Positions 1 to 5,921 of a stretch of DNA of 8,763 nt are shown here, piece by piece. The position numbers were made by a program, and so were the translations under genes. This stretch comes from Deltaproteobacteria bacterium (GTDB taxonomy: Bacteria; Desulfobacterota; Syntrophia; Syntrophales; UBA2210): assembly GCA_016934695.1 (NCBI GenBank), contig JAFGSH010000076.1:1-8763 (forward strand), given 5' to 3'. The notes beneath the pieces are model-generated. The model saw nothing but the letters and a program-made list of their open reading frames with translations, made no database searches and was not told the DNA's origin. The first letter of the stretch is position 1, and each line of letters opens with the position of its first letter.

Positions 1-1262
1 GCCGTTCCGTACCGGCCGTAGAGCCGCCGCCACGTCTGAGGGGACAGCCCGAAGGTCTCTTTCGGGACGTCGTCGGGGACGGGAGCGAAGACCGGATCGT
101 CTCTCCCGGCAAAAGGAACCGGAGGGAGGAACTCTTTGGCCGTCTTCAGCGTGTCCCACGCCATCCTCCGGAATGTCGTCAGCTTGCCCCCCGTTACGGT
201 CACGAGCCCCCGGTCCTTCCATACGGCATAGTCCCGCGATTCCTCCGAGGGGGCGAGGTTGCCTTCGCTCAGGACCGGCCTGATCCCCGCGAATGTCGCC
301 ATGCACCTGCCTGCCGACACGTCGAGTGAGGGGAAGAAGGTCTGAATGGCCTCGAGCAGGTACGTCACTTCCTCCTCCGTGATGGAGGGCTCCCTGTCCA
401 GTGCCTCCCGGTGATCTACGTCGGTGGTTCCCACCAGGACGGCCCCCTCCCAGGGGATCGCAAAGACGGGTCTGCCGTCGGACGGATGGACTAGGGCGAC
501 GGCCTTATCGATGGGAATCACCGAGGGGGGAAAGATGAGATGGCTCCCCCGCAGGGGGCGGAGGTGGCGGCTCCGTTCGGGGGAGGGGTGCAGCTCCTCG
601 CCCCAGACCCCGGTCGCGTTGATGACGGCGCGGGTGGAGAGCCTTTTCCGCTCATGGGTCTCCGTATCTTCTATCACCACCCCCGCGACGCGCCCGTCGT
701 CGCCGCGGAGGATCTCCCGTGCCGCCGTGTAGTTGAGGGCGCAGGCTCCGGAGGCGACGGCCTCGTTGATCAGACGGATCACTAGCCTGGCGTCGTCGAC
801 CTGGGCGTCGAAGAAGCGGAAACCCCCTGCCAGGTCCTTTCTCTTGAGGTAAGGGGTGAGCGTCGAGAAATCCTCGGCGTCGTAGAAACGGTGTTGCCGT
901 TCGCGTGCCATGAGATCGTAGAGGATGAGGCCGATGTTGAGGGTCCACTTTCCCGGTGATGCGCCCCGGTACACCGGCATGAGAAAACCGATCTGTTCAA
1001 CCAGCCCCGGCGCCTCATCGAGCATGCGCTCGCGTTCTTCGACGGATTCCTTGGTGAGAAGGAGATGCCCCTCCTTAAGATACCGCAGGCCGCCGTGGAC
1101 CAGCTTCGTGGAGCGGCTCGATGTCCCCCATGCGAAGTCCATCCGCTCCACGAGGAGGGTGGCGAGACCCATCCGGGCGGCCTCTCTGAGGATCCCCGCC
1201 CCCGTTATCCCCCCGCCGATCACCACGAGGTCCCACGTTTCTCTCAGCTGCTCGAGCGTCAT
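1..1262 (-). CDS. glpD: FAD-dependent glycerol-3-phosphate dehydrogenase, 3' end cut by window edge
   Basis: Oxidises sn-glycerol-3-phosphate to dihydroxyacetone phosphate. In this family the electrons pass through FAD to the membrane quinone pool, and the protein sits on the inner face of the cytoplasmic membrane. I translated 420 residues from ATG 1262 with no stop; relatives run to about 500-550, so the C-terminal cap domain is mostly missing at the window edge. Seen: the N-terminal FAD-binding GGGITGAG (16-23), followed by E39; TSSRSTKLVHGGLRYL (47-62), a family hallmark; FFDAQVDDARL (150-160); INATGVW (214-220); FAIPWEG...VGTTD (267-281); AGIRPVL (325-331); and GGKLTTFR (358-365). R60, R328 and K360 probably correspond to substrate-contacting residues of E. 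coli GlpD. An AGGGG stretch lies just upstream of the ATG. The gene begins 20 bases after the rsmI stop on the same strand, so co-transcription is likely. It is visibly richer in G+C than the cluster upstream. GlpA-type subunits share the fold, but the lack of the C-terminus prevents a firm GlpA/GlpD distinction. Confidence 0.93.
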   Translation of the reverse strand, partial: MTLEQLRETWDLVVIGGGITGAGILREAARMGLATLLVERMDFAWGTSSRSTKLVHGGLRYLKEGHLLLTKESVEERERMLDEAPGLVEQIGFLMPVYRGASPGKWTLNIGLILYDLMARERQHRFYDAEDFSTLTPYLKRKDLAGGFRFFDAQVDDARLVIRLINEAVASGACALNYTAAREILRGDDGRVAGVVIEDTETHERKRLSTRAVINATGVWGEELHPSPERSRHLRPLRGSHLIFPPSVIPIDKAVALVHPSDGRPVFAIPWEGAVLVGTTDVDHREALDREPSITEEEVTYLLEAIQTFFPSLDVSAGRCMATFAGIRPVLSEGNLAPSEESRDYAVWKDRGLVTVTGGKLTTFRRMAWDTLKTAKEFLPPVPFAGRDDPVFAPVPDDVPKETFGLSPQTWRRLYGRYGT

Positions 1263-1282
1263 CTTCCCCTGTCCTTTATGGT

Positions 1283-2140
1283 TTAAGATCCGTTGTGTTC
1301 ATCTTCCCGTATGCAATCGATGACATGCCGGTATACCTCTTTTCTCGGCATGGCCATCTCCTTCGAAAGGGCGTCGATGATATCCCGTGTCGAGGATGCC
1401 GGGTCCGTGCGCGCCTCCAGAAACCGCGCTCGGATCTCTTCGGGGGACCGGCCCTGCCGGTCCCCCGAAGTTCCCGAGACGACCAGCGTGATCTCCCCCC
1501 GTACCCGTTGCCCCCGGAGGGATTCGATGACCTCCCCCACCGTCCCGCGCAGCGTCTCCTCGTATATCTTCGTCAGTTCCCTCGCAACGGCGATCTGACG
1601 ATCTCCGAGGATCTCACGGATATCCCTGAGGGCGGCGACGAGACGGTTGGGTGATTCGTAGAAAACGAGGGTTCTGGTTTCCCCTCTGATCGATTCCAAG
1701 AGATGCCTTCTCTTGCCGCTGCGGGAGGGGAGGAATGCGAAGAATACAAAGCTGTCCATGGGGAGGCCGGAGGCATTCAGGGCGGCGACCGCGGCGACGG
1801 GACCGGGGACGGGGACGATCCTGATCGATTCATCGATGGCCTGCCTGACGAGGATGTATCCGGGATCGGATATGCCGGGGGTCCCCGCGTCCGATACGTA
1901 GGCGATGTCGGTGCCTCCCCGCAGCTTGGCTACCAGAGAGGCGCTCTTTTTCAGTTCGTTGCGGTCGTGGAGACTGGTCAGGGGGGTGCTGATCCCGTGG
2001 GCGTCGAGGAGTATCCGTGTTCTGCGCGTGTCTTCCGCCGCGATCAGCCCCACTTCCTTGAGGATGCGGATGGCGCGGAGGGTGATATCCTCCAGGTTGC
2101 CGATGGGGGTGGCGACGATGTAGAGGGTTCCGTGCTGCAT
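1283..2140 (-). CDS. rsmI: 16S rRNA (cytidine-1402-2'-O)-methyltransferase RsmI
   Basis: SAM-dependent enzyme that methylates the 2'-O of C1402 in the decoding centre of 16S rRNA, acting in the cytoplasm on the small subunit. The 285 residues match the usual family length. Seen: N-terminal VATPIGNLEDITLRA (9-23), AAEDTR (34-39), SDAGTPGISDPG (83-94), VPGPVAAVAAL (111-121) and FYESPNR (160-166), all characteristic of the tetrapyrrole-methylase fold of RsmI. The C-terminal helical domain contains MPRKEVYR (264-271). Start is ATG 2140, 12 bases after the yraN stop. The ribosome-binding site is weak (only a GGA about 6 bases upstream), so translation may depend on coupling to yraN. Residues 224-235, in the linker between the catalytic and C-terminal domains, are encoded by a perfect 14-bp inverted repeat (listed separately). 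Confidence 0.97.
   Translation of the reverse strand: MQHGTLYIVATPIGNLEDITLRAIRILKEVGLIAAEDTRRTRILLDAHGISTPLTSLHDRNELKKSASLVAKLRGGTDIAYVSDAGTPGISDPGYILVRQAIDESIRIVPVPGPVAAVAALNASGLPMDSFVFFAFLPSRSGKRRHLLESIRGETRTLVFYESPNRLVAALRDIREILGDRQIAVARELTKIYEETLRGTVGEVIESLRGQRVRGEITLVVSGTSGDRQGRSPEEIRARFLEARTDPASSTRDIIDALSKEMAMPRKEVYRHVIDCIREDEHNGS
1438..1470. repeat. Perfect 14-bp inverted repeat (hairpin) inside rsmI
   Basis: The left arm at 1438-1451 (cttcgggggaccgg) is exactly complementary to the right arm at 1457-1470, around a 5-base loop at 1452-1456. Pairing stops at a T/T mismatch just outside. It lies wholly inside rsmI, encoding residues 224-235 of the interdomain linker. Neither strand has a T-run after the stem, so it is not a typical intrinsic terminator. 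I found no second copy in the window. Confidence 0.9.
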
Positions 2141-2152
2141 ATCAATCCGTGA

Positions 2153-2551
2153 TTACAAGCTCAGGTCGAAGGCGTTTCGTATCAGTTGCACCCTGTTGCC
2201 CCGGGGCGCGAAGCGTATGGCCACCACGTCGAACCTCGCATTGCGGTCACCGAGTCCCCGCTCATGGAGGTAGTGAAGCGCCACTTTCGAGATCTTTTTC
2301 TGCTTAGCCGGGCCGATGGCCTCTTCAGGCGCGCCGAAGGTGTCCGATCCTCTCCCCTTGACCTCGATGAAGACGACGTCCTGTTTGTCCATGGCGATGA
2401 TGTCGACCTCTCCGTACCGGCATCGGTAATTCCGTTCGATGATCCGGTATCCCTCCTTTTGCAAGCAGGCGGCAGCCAGGGTCTCTCCCTGCGCTCCCTT
2501 CTGCCTGTTATCTGACCGTGAAGGAATTCCGGTGGATCTTGCATCGGCCAT
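2153..2551 (-). CDS. yraN: YraN family (UPF0102) putative nuclease-fold protein
   Basis: A 132-residue protein of the YraN/UPF0102 family, commonly found beside rnhB; its cellular role is not settled. Seen: KGAQGETLAAACLQKEGYRI (18-37), then RYGEVDIIA (45-53) and VVFIEVKGR (59-67). The spaced E23, D50, E63 and K65 are the pattern that places the family near the PD-(D/E)XK/Holliday-junction-resolvase-like nuclease fold. The start chosen is ATG 2551, because no other ATG, GTG or TTG occurs in frame before the conserved GAQGE block; a GGGAGG lies about 14 bases and an AAGG about 2 bases upstream. This start makes yraN overlap the 3' end of rnhB by 44 bases in another frame. The stop is 12 bases ahead of rsmI. 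Nuclease activity is inferred from the fold only. Confidence 0.93.
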   Translation of the reverse strand: MADARSTGIPSRSDNRQKGAQGETLAAACLQKEGYRIIERNYRCRYGEVDIIAMDKQDVVFIEVKGRGSDTFGAPEEAIGPAKQKKISKVALHYLHERGLGDRNARFDVVAIRFAPRGNRVQLIRNAFDLSL

Positions 2552-3092
2552 ACGCCTTTATTGCCTCCCGGTGTTCTTCGGTCCCGTATCCCTTGTTCTT
2601 GAGGAAATTGTACTGGGGGTACAGGGTATGGTACCGGTCCATGATGTGGTCCCGCGACACCTTGGCGATGATGGAAGCAGCCGCCACGGAGAGGCTCAGG
2701 GAATCGCCTCTGATGATCGTCTCCTGCGTGACGGGGAAATCGATGGGGTGTATTCCGTCTATGAGGAGGTAATCGGGCGGGGGGGAGAGGTTTGAGACGG
2801 CTACCTTCATCGCCGACAGCGTCGCCTGGAGGATATTGATCCTGTCTATGGTTGAGGCCTCTATGACGCCCAGGCCGACGGAGACGGCATCGTGGTGTAT
2901 CGTGGCGTAGAGGGCCTCTCTTTTGCGGGGAGTCAGCTTTTTGGAATCTCTGATCTCCCCGTTCTCATACCCCGAGGGAAGGATGACTGCGGCAGCGACG
3001 ACGGGACCTGCGAGAGGGCCCCTCCCCGCTTCGTCGACACCGGCGATCACGTCAAAGCCGTGCCGGTGCGCCTGCAGTTCGAATCGGTGCAT
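2508..3092 (-). CDS. rnhB: Ribonuclease HII
   Basis: Endonuclease that cleaves the RNA strand of RNA-DNA hybrids and nicks 5' of single ribonucleotides embedded in DNA, starting ribonucleotide excision repair. It is 194 residues from the ATG. Seen: GVDEAGRGPLAGPVVAAAV (18-36), carrying the acidic pair D20/E21 and the GRG substrate-recognition motif; DSKKL (49-53); LLIDG (109-113) with D112; GDSLSLSVAAASIIAKVSRD (129-148) with D130; and YPQYNFLKNKGYGTEEH (158-174). The acidic residues of the active site are all present. I place the start at ATG 3092, which has AGAAGGTG a few bases upstream and begins one base after the rplS stop. A TTG at 3107 would add five residues and overlap rplS, but its spacing to AAGGA is too short to be preferred. 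The 3' end overlaps yraN by 44 bases. Confidence 0.96.
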   Translation of the reverse strand: MHRFELQAHRHGFDVIAGVDEAGRGPLAGPVVAAAVILPSGYENGEIRDSKKLTPRKREALYATIHHDAVSVGLGVIEASTIDRINILQATLSAMKVAVSNLSPPPDYLLIDGIHPIDFPVTQETIIRGDSLSLSVAAASIIAKVSRDHIMDRYHTLYPQYNFLKNKGYGTEEHREAIKAYGRCKIHRNSFTVR

Positions 3093-3102
3093 GTCACCTT
3101 CT
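3093..3102 (-). promoter_or_regulatory. Ribosome-binding site deciding the rnhB start
   Basis: On the minus strand GCAGAAGGTG is followed by AC and ATG 3092. The purine-rich core AGAAGGTG lies inside the last codons of rplS and includes part of its stop. This favours ATG 3092 over TTG 3107 and implies translational coupling of rnhB to rplS. Confidence 0.65.
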
Positions 3103-3441
3103 GCCAAGTTCCTTTATTCTTGCTTTTTTCCCTTTGAGGTCTCTCAGATAGTACAGCCTCGATCGCCGCACCCTGCCCCGCATGACCACCTCTATCTTGT
3201 CGATAATGGGGGAATGGAGGGGAAAGGTCCTCTCGACGCCGACGCCGGAAGATATCTTCCGTACGGTAAAAGTGGCGCGACTCTGGCCCGCTCTCTTGCG
3301 TATGACAGAGCCCTGGAATACCTGGATCCGCTCCTTCTGACCCTCTACGATCTTTACATGTACCTTTACGGTGTCGCCCGGCCTGAAGCTGGGGATATCT
3401 AGTCTCATCTGTTCTTTCTCAAGCATGTCGAGAACACTCAT
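3094..3441 (-). CDS. rplS: 50S ribosomal protein L19 (bL19)
   Basis: Structural protein of the large subunit, located at the 30S-50S interface. The 115 residues match the family norm of about 115. Seen: [20 protein letters not shown] (19-38), [12 protein letters not shown] (39-50), [20 protein letters not shown] (57-76), SPIIDKIEV (77-85) and the basic tail [20 protein letters not shown]. Start ATG 3441 follows GGAGG about 11 bases upstream and GGAG about 1 base upstream. It is separated from the methyltransferase gene by 36 bases that hold only the ribosome-binding site. Placing rplS after trmD is conserved in many bacteria (rpsP-rimM-trmD-rplS in E. coli). Confidence 0.98.
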   Translation of the reverse strand: MSVLDMLEKEQMRLDIPSFRPGDTVKVHVKIVEGQKERIQVFQGSVIRKRAGQSRATFTVRKISSGVGVERTFPLHSPIIDKIEVVMRGRVRRSRLYYLRDLKGKKARIKELGRR

Positions 3442-3477
3442 ACTCCAAAATCCTCCTCTGAAATAGCATGTTGATAC

Positions 3478-4044
3478 TCAGTTGTCTCTGCATAGTCTGT
3501 CCAGCATAACGGCCGCCGCCGACCTGACGGACAGGTGGTTGTACTCCGAAACTCCCCGTATCGGTTCTACCAGGAAATCAGCCCTCTCAATAACCTCTTC
3601 GGCTATCCCCCATCCTGTTCCGAACACGATGAGGAATGCCTCGCCGCTCCGTGACATCCTCTCGCCCAGATCTTCACAGGTCATGCAGTTTCCCCGGGGT
3701 GAGGCGCTCGTAACCACTACATTGATCTTCTCCCCGGTTTCCTGCGACAGGGCTGCGATGGTGTCGTCGAGCGTATCGGACACCCTCACGATCTCGAAGG
3801 CCTCCTTCCTCGAGGGGTTATAGGTAACGCCATATCCCTCCTGCCAGTGGTGCAGGATGCGTTCGACGAACGTTTTCTGTTGCTCTATCGGCGTGACGAT
3901 GTAAAACCGTTTCACGCCGTACGTCTTGGCGGTTCGCGACACATCGTGTATGTCCATATTGGTTACCGCCGTCGTCACGATCTTCCCTCTCTTATTATAA
4001 ACCGGGTAGTGCAAAAGGGCGATGTACAGGTTCTCGTGACGCAT
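3478..4044 (-). CDS. SPOUT-fold RNA methyltransferase of the Tm1570 / PF09936 type
   Basis: A probable SAM-dependent RNA methyltransferase with a trefoil-knot (SPOUT) fold; the RNA target is not known to me. The 188 residues contain, in order: LYIALLHYPVYNKRG (6-20); TAVTNMDIHDVSRTAKTYGV (25-44); FYIVTPIEQQ (47-56); GTGWGI (142-147) at the expected knot and cofactor loop; and PIRG..EYNHLSVRSA (161-176), the family's C-terminal signature. Thermotoga maritima Tm1570, a structurally determined member, also lies beside trmD and rplS as I recall. The ATG 4044 shares its A with the trmD TGA stop (TGATG); an in-frame GTG at 4047 is an alternative one codon longer. It is not TrmD itself, which is the next gene upstream. 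Two adjacent knotted methyltransferases suggest related rRNA or tRNA modification jobs, which is inference. Confidence 0.9.
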   Translation of the reverse strand: MRHENLYIALLHYPVYNKRGKIVTTAVTNMDIHDVSRTAKTYGVKRFYIVTPIEQQKTFVERILHHWQEGYGVTYNPSRKEAFEIVRVSDTLDDTIAALSQETGEKINVVVTSASPRGNCMTCEDLGERMSRSGEAFLIVFGTGWGIAEEVIERADFLVEPIRGVSEYNHLSVRSAAAVMLDRLCRDN

Positions 4045-4790
4045 CACGCAGACTCGATGCCTTCTCTCCTCAATTCTTCGAGGATTCTCTTATCTTCTTC
4101 CGTAAGGTCGGCCTGCTCGAGCAGATCCGGTCTCCTGATCAGGGTTCGTCTGAGAGATTCCCTGCGTCGCCACTCATCGATCTTCTTCTGGTGCCCCGAA
4201 AGGAGCACATCAGGAACCGTCCATCCATTGTATTCCCGGGGTTTTGTATAGTGAGGGCCTTCCAGGAGGCCGATCGAAAAGGAATCGGACCGGACCGATT
4301 CGCTGTTTCCCACGAAACCAGGCACCAAACGGCAAACCGCGTCGATCACGATCATCGCGGGAAGTTCCCCGCCGCTCAGGACATAGTCCCCTATCGATAT
4401 CTCTCTGTCGACCAGATGTTCTCTGATTCGTTCGTCTATCCCCTCGTAATGCCCGCATATCAGGACGAGCCTGGGACAGCAAGAAAGTTCCTCTGCGATC
4501 TTCTGCGTGAACGGCTCACCCTGCGGCGAGAGAAGGGTGACGCATCTTCCCTTCCCCGGGGGGGTGATAGTCTCCAAAGCGCGCTTCACAGGTTCGACCT
4601 TCATCACCATCCCGCCGCCGCCTCCGTAGGGGGTATCGTCTGTCGTCCTGTGTTTGTCCCTGGTGTACTCCCTGATATTATGAAGGTTTACCTCGACGAG
4701 GCCCTTGTCTATGGATTTCTTGAGGAGACTGCTGCCAAGGGCGGATTGAAACATCTCCGGGAAGACGGACAGGATATCAAAGACAATCAT
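4044..4790 (-). CDS. trmD: tRNA (guanine-37-N1)-methyltransferase TrmD
   Basis: SAM-dependent SPOUT enzyme that makes m1G37 next to the anticodon in tRNAs reading CNN and some other codons, which prevents +1 frameshifting. The 248 residues are typical. Seen: [11 protein letters not shown] (4-14); [14 protein letters not shown] (51-64); [11 protein letters not shown] (86-96); [11 protein letters not shown] (112-122); the knot segment [16 protein letters not shown] (131-146); and [17 protein letters not shown] (168-184), including the conserved aspartate region (D169) and the flexible linker to the C-terminal tRNA-binding domain with [12 protein letters not shown] (189-200). The residue after SGH is Q201, where many homologues have His. 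ATG 4790 starts one base after the rimM TAG, with GAAGGG about 7 bases upstream inside rimM. Its TGA overlaps the ATG of the next gene by one base. Confidence 0.98.
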   Translation of the reverse strand: MIVFDILSVFPEMFQSALGSSLLKKSIDKGLVEVNLHNIREYTRDKHRTTDDTPYGGGGGMVMKVEPVKRALETITPPGKGRCVTLLSPQGEPFTQKIAEELSCCPRLVLICGHYEGIDERIREHLVDREISIGDYVLSGGELPAMIVIDAVCRLVPGFVGNSESVRSDSFSIGLLEGPHYTKPREYNGWTVPDVLLSGHQKKIDEWRRRESLRRTLIRRPDLLEQADLTEEDKRILEELRREGIESA

Positions 4791-4791
4791 G

Positions 4792-5289
4792 CTACAGCCC
4801 TTCGGGCAGCCTCACAACCATAAGGCCTTGTTCGATATCGATCTTTCGCACCACGTCATCAAATGCCGGAATGAGGATTTCACGTTCCCCGCCGCTGCAG
4901 ATGTAGACATCGTTACTTCCCGTCGGCAGGATGGTTGTGACGTACCCCAGTCTGTGACCTTCTTCCGTAACGATATCAAGCCCTATAATATCTTTCCAGT
5001 AGTATTCGCCGTCCGGAAGCCGCTCCGGGGGTATAAAGACGGATTGCCCTACCAGCTCACCGGCCTTCTCCGGGTCTTCGATCCCCTCGAGGCCGAGGAA
5101 AAAAGAAGATCCCCCTCTCACACGGCAGTATCCCACGTTGAAATGAGACGCATGCTCGCTATCCCCACCGACGAACACACCCGTCAGCGCTTCGAGTTCC
5201 TGGGCTGATTCACAATATGAAAGAACCTTAAGCCGGCCTTTGAGGCCGCTGGATTTAACGATTTTTCCTATCTCGAGTAGGCCGTCCAC
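4792..5289 (-). CDS. rimM: Ribosome maturation factor RimM
   Basis: Binds 30S precursors through bS/uS19 and helps mature the head of the small subunit. The 165 residues show the two-domain family layout. The N-terminal RimM beta-barrel has [19 protein letters not shown] (4-22), and the PRC-barrel has [20 protein letters not shown] (91-110), followed by [11 protein letters not shown] (121-131) and [15 protein letters not shown] (138-152). The start is GTG 5289, immediately after the khpA TAA with no base between, in the same frame. There is no in-frame ATG before the conserved block and no clear Shine-Dalgarno sequence, so initiation probably relies on ribosomes ending khpA. The stop is one base ahead of trmD. 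Confidence 0.97.
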   Translation of the reverse strand: MDGLLEIGKIVKSSGLKGRLKVLSYCESAQELEALTGVFVGGDSEHASHFNVGYCRVRGGSSFFLGLEGIEDPEKAGELVGQSVFIPPERLPDGEYYWKDIIGLDIVTEEGHRLGYVTTILPTGSNDVYICSGGEREILIPAFDDVVRKIDIEQGLMVVRLPEGL

Positions 5290-5520
5290 TTATTCTATGA
5301 TTTCGAGAACCGCCCGTTTGTGTATCTTGGATGACGCTGCGCTCAAGATGGTTCTCATCGCCTTTGCGGTTTTCCCCTGTTTGCCTATGACCTTCCCCAG
5401 GTCATCCTTTGCCACCCTCAATTCAATGACGGAAGTCTGTTCGCCAACCACCTCAGTACACTCGACTTCATCGGGATAGTCTACCAAAGCCTGAGCCATA
5501 TACTTGACCAAATCTTTCAT
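5290..5520 (-). CDS. khpA: KH-domain RNA-binding protein KhpA
   Basis: A small single-KH-domain RNA-binding protein of 76 residues. In Gram-positive bacteria KhpA pairs with KhpB/Jag and affects division and post-transcriptional control; its role in this lineage is not established. Seen: N-terminal [19 protein letters not shown] (2-20), then the KH core [19 protein letters not shown] (36-54) with the GxxG loop G46-K-Q-G49, and a C-terminal strand RAVLEIIE (69-76). ATG 5520 is preceded by GAGAGGTG about 5 bases upstream. The 81-base gap before it (5521-5601) is the largest in the window, and I see no stem-loop or promoter in it. The gene is fixed between rpsP and rimM in many phyla. Confidence 0.95.
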   Translation of the reverse strand: MKDLVKYMAQALVDYPDEVECTEVVGEQTSVIELRVAKDDLGKVIGKQGKTAKAMRTILSAASSKIHKRAVLEIIE

Positions 5521-5601
5521 CGCAGCACCTCTCCCCGTGGTTGTTGGAATACGTAAGATGAAGATGGTTTCGTACTACCCAAACCCAATATCCGAGCTCT
5601 T

Positions 5602-5859
5602 TCAGCCTCTTCCGTCTTCGGCCAGCGCCTTCTTCTTGAGGAGGCTCAGCACCGTCTGCGTCGGTTTGGCCCCCTTTGACAGCCATTCAGCTACCCGGTC
5701 TCCCTTGATGTTTATCTCGGCCGGGTCCTTCAAAGGATCGTAATTGCCAACTATCTCGATGAACCTTCCATCCCTCGGCGCCTCGGTATCGGCCACCACA
5801 ATTCTGTAGAATGGTTTCTTTTTCGCACCCATTCGTGTTAATCGTATTTTCACTGCCAT
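5602..5859 (-). CDS. rpsP: 30S ribosomal protein S16 (bS16)
   Basis: Small-subunit structural protein needed for efficient 30S assembly. The 85 residues match the family. Seen: [20 protein letters not shown] (1-20), [20 protein letters not shown] (21-40), then [20 protein letters not shown] (49-68) and TVLSLLKKK. The true start is ATG 5859, because MAVKIRL is the conserved N-terminus and a full Shine-Dalgarno sequence sits 11 bases ahead. A longer reading from GTG 5874 would begin within that Shine-Dalgarno sequence and is rejected. An A+T-rich 62-base gap separates it from ffh. Confidence 0.98.
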   Translation of the reverse strand: MAVKIRLTRMGAKKKPFYRIVVADTEAPRDGRFIEIVGNYDPLKDPAEINIKGDRVAEWLSKGAKPTQTVLSLLKKKALAEDGRG

Positions 5860-5921
5860 TCCGTGGGGTATCACCTCCTGATGTTTTTGGACTAACTTCC
5901 CCTATTAGCATATGTTTTGTT
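5860..5921 (-). other. A+T-rich ffh-rpsP intergenic segment
   Basis: After the ffh stop the minus strand reads through a run rich in A and T, including TTTAAATAAAACAAAACATA, before the rpsP ribosome-binding site. The composition contrasts with the G+C-rich genes on both sides and could mark an internal promoter or an unstructured leader. A TATGCT resembles a -10 box, but no convincing -35 box lies at the right distance, so I do not call a promoter. Confidence 0.4.
5871..5880 (-). promoter_or_regulatory. Full-length Shine-Dalgarno sequence of rpsP
   Basis: CAGGAGGTGA on the minus strand, continued by T, is complementary to the canonical 3' end of bacterial 16S rRNA over ten or more bases. It ends 11 bases before ATG 5859 and settles the rpsP start. 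It is the strongest ribosome-binding site I found in the window. Confidence 0.85.

Noticed and set aside
1263..1282. Terminator between rsmI and glpD
   Set aside because: The 20-base gap holds only the glpD ribosome-binding site, with no stem-loop or T-run.
1865..1895. Nested inverted repeats (atcgga/tccgat around cgggg/ccccg) in rsmI
   Set aside because: They encode the conserved SDAGTPGISDP motif and are interrupted by unpaired bases; a coding coincidence.
3442..3477. A 16-codon frame starting upstream of rplS and overlapping its start
   Set aside because: No ribosome-binding site or sign of conservation; the segment is explained by the rplS ribosome-binding site.
4191..4823. A 210-codon plus-strand open frame opposite trmD
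   Set aside because: It is antisense to a certain trmD gene, resembles no family I know, and has no ribosome-binding site of note; a composition shadow.
5230..5250. A short 6-bp stem at the start of rimM
   Set aside because: It encodes the conserved GLKG motif and is too short to support as a regulatory structure.
5521..5601. Promoter, terminator or small RNA in the rpsP-khpA gap
   Set aside because: I saw no stable stem, no T-run and no -35/-10 pair beyond the khpA ribosome-binding site.
5687..5911. A 74-codon minus-strand frame starting in the ffh-rpsP gap and overlapping rpsP
   Set aside because: It could have been a leader peptide, but it runs out of frame through rpsP, has no good ribosome-binding site, and is explained by rpsP codons.
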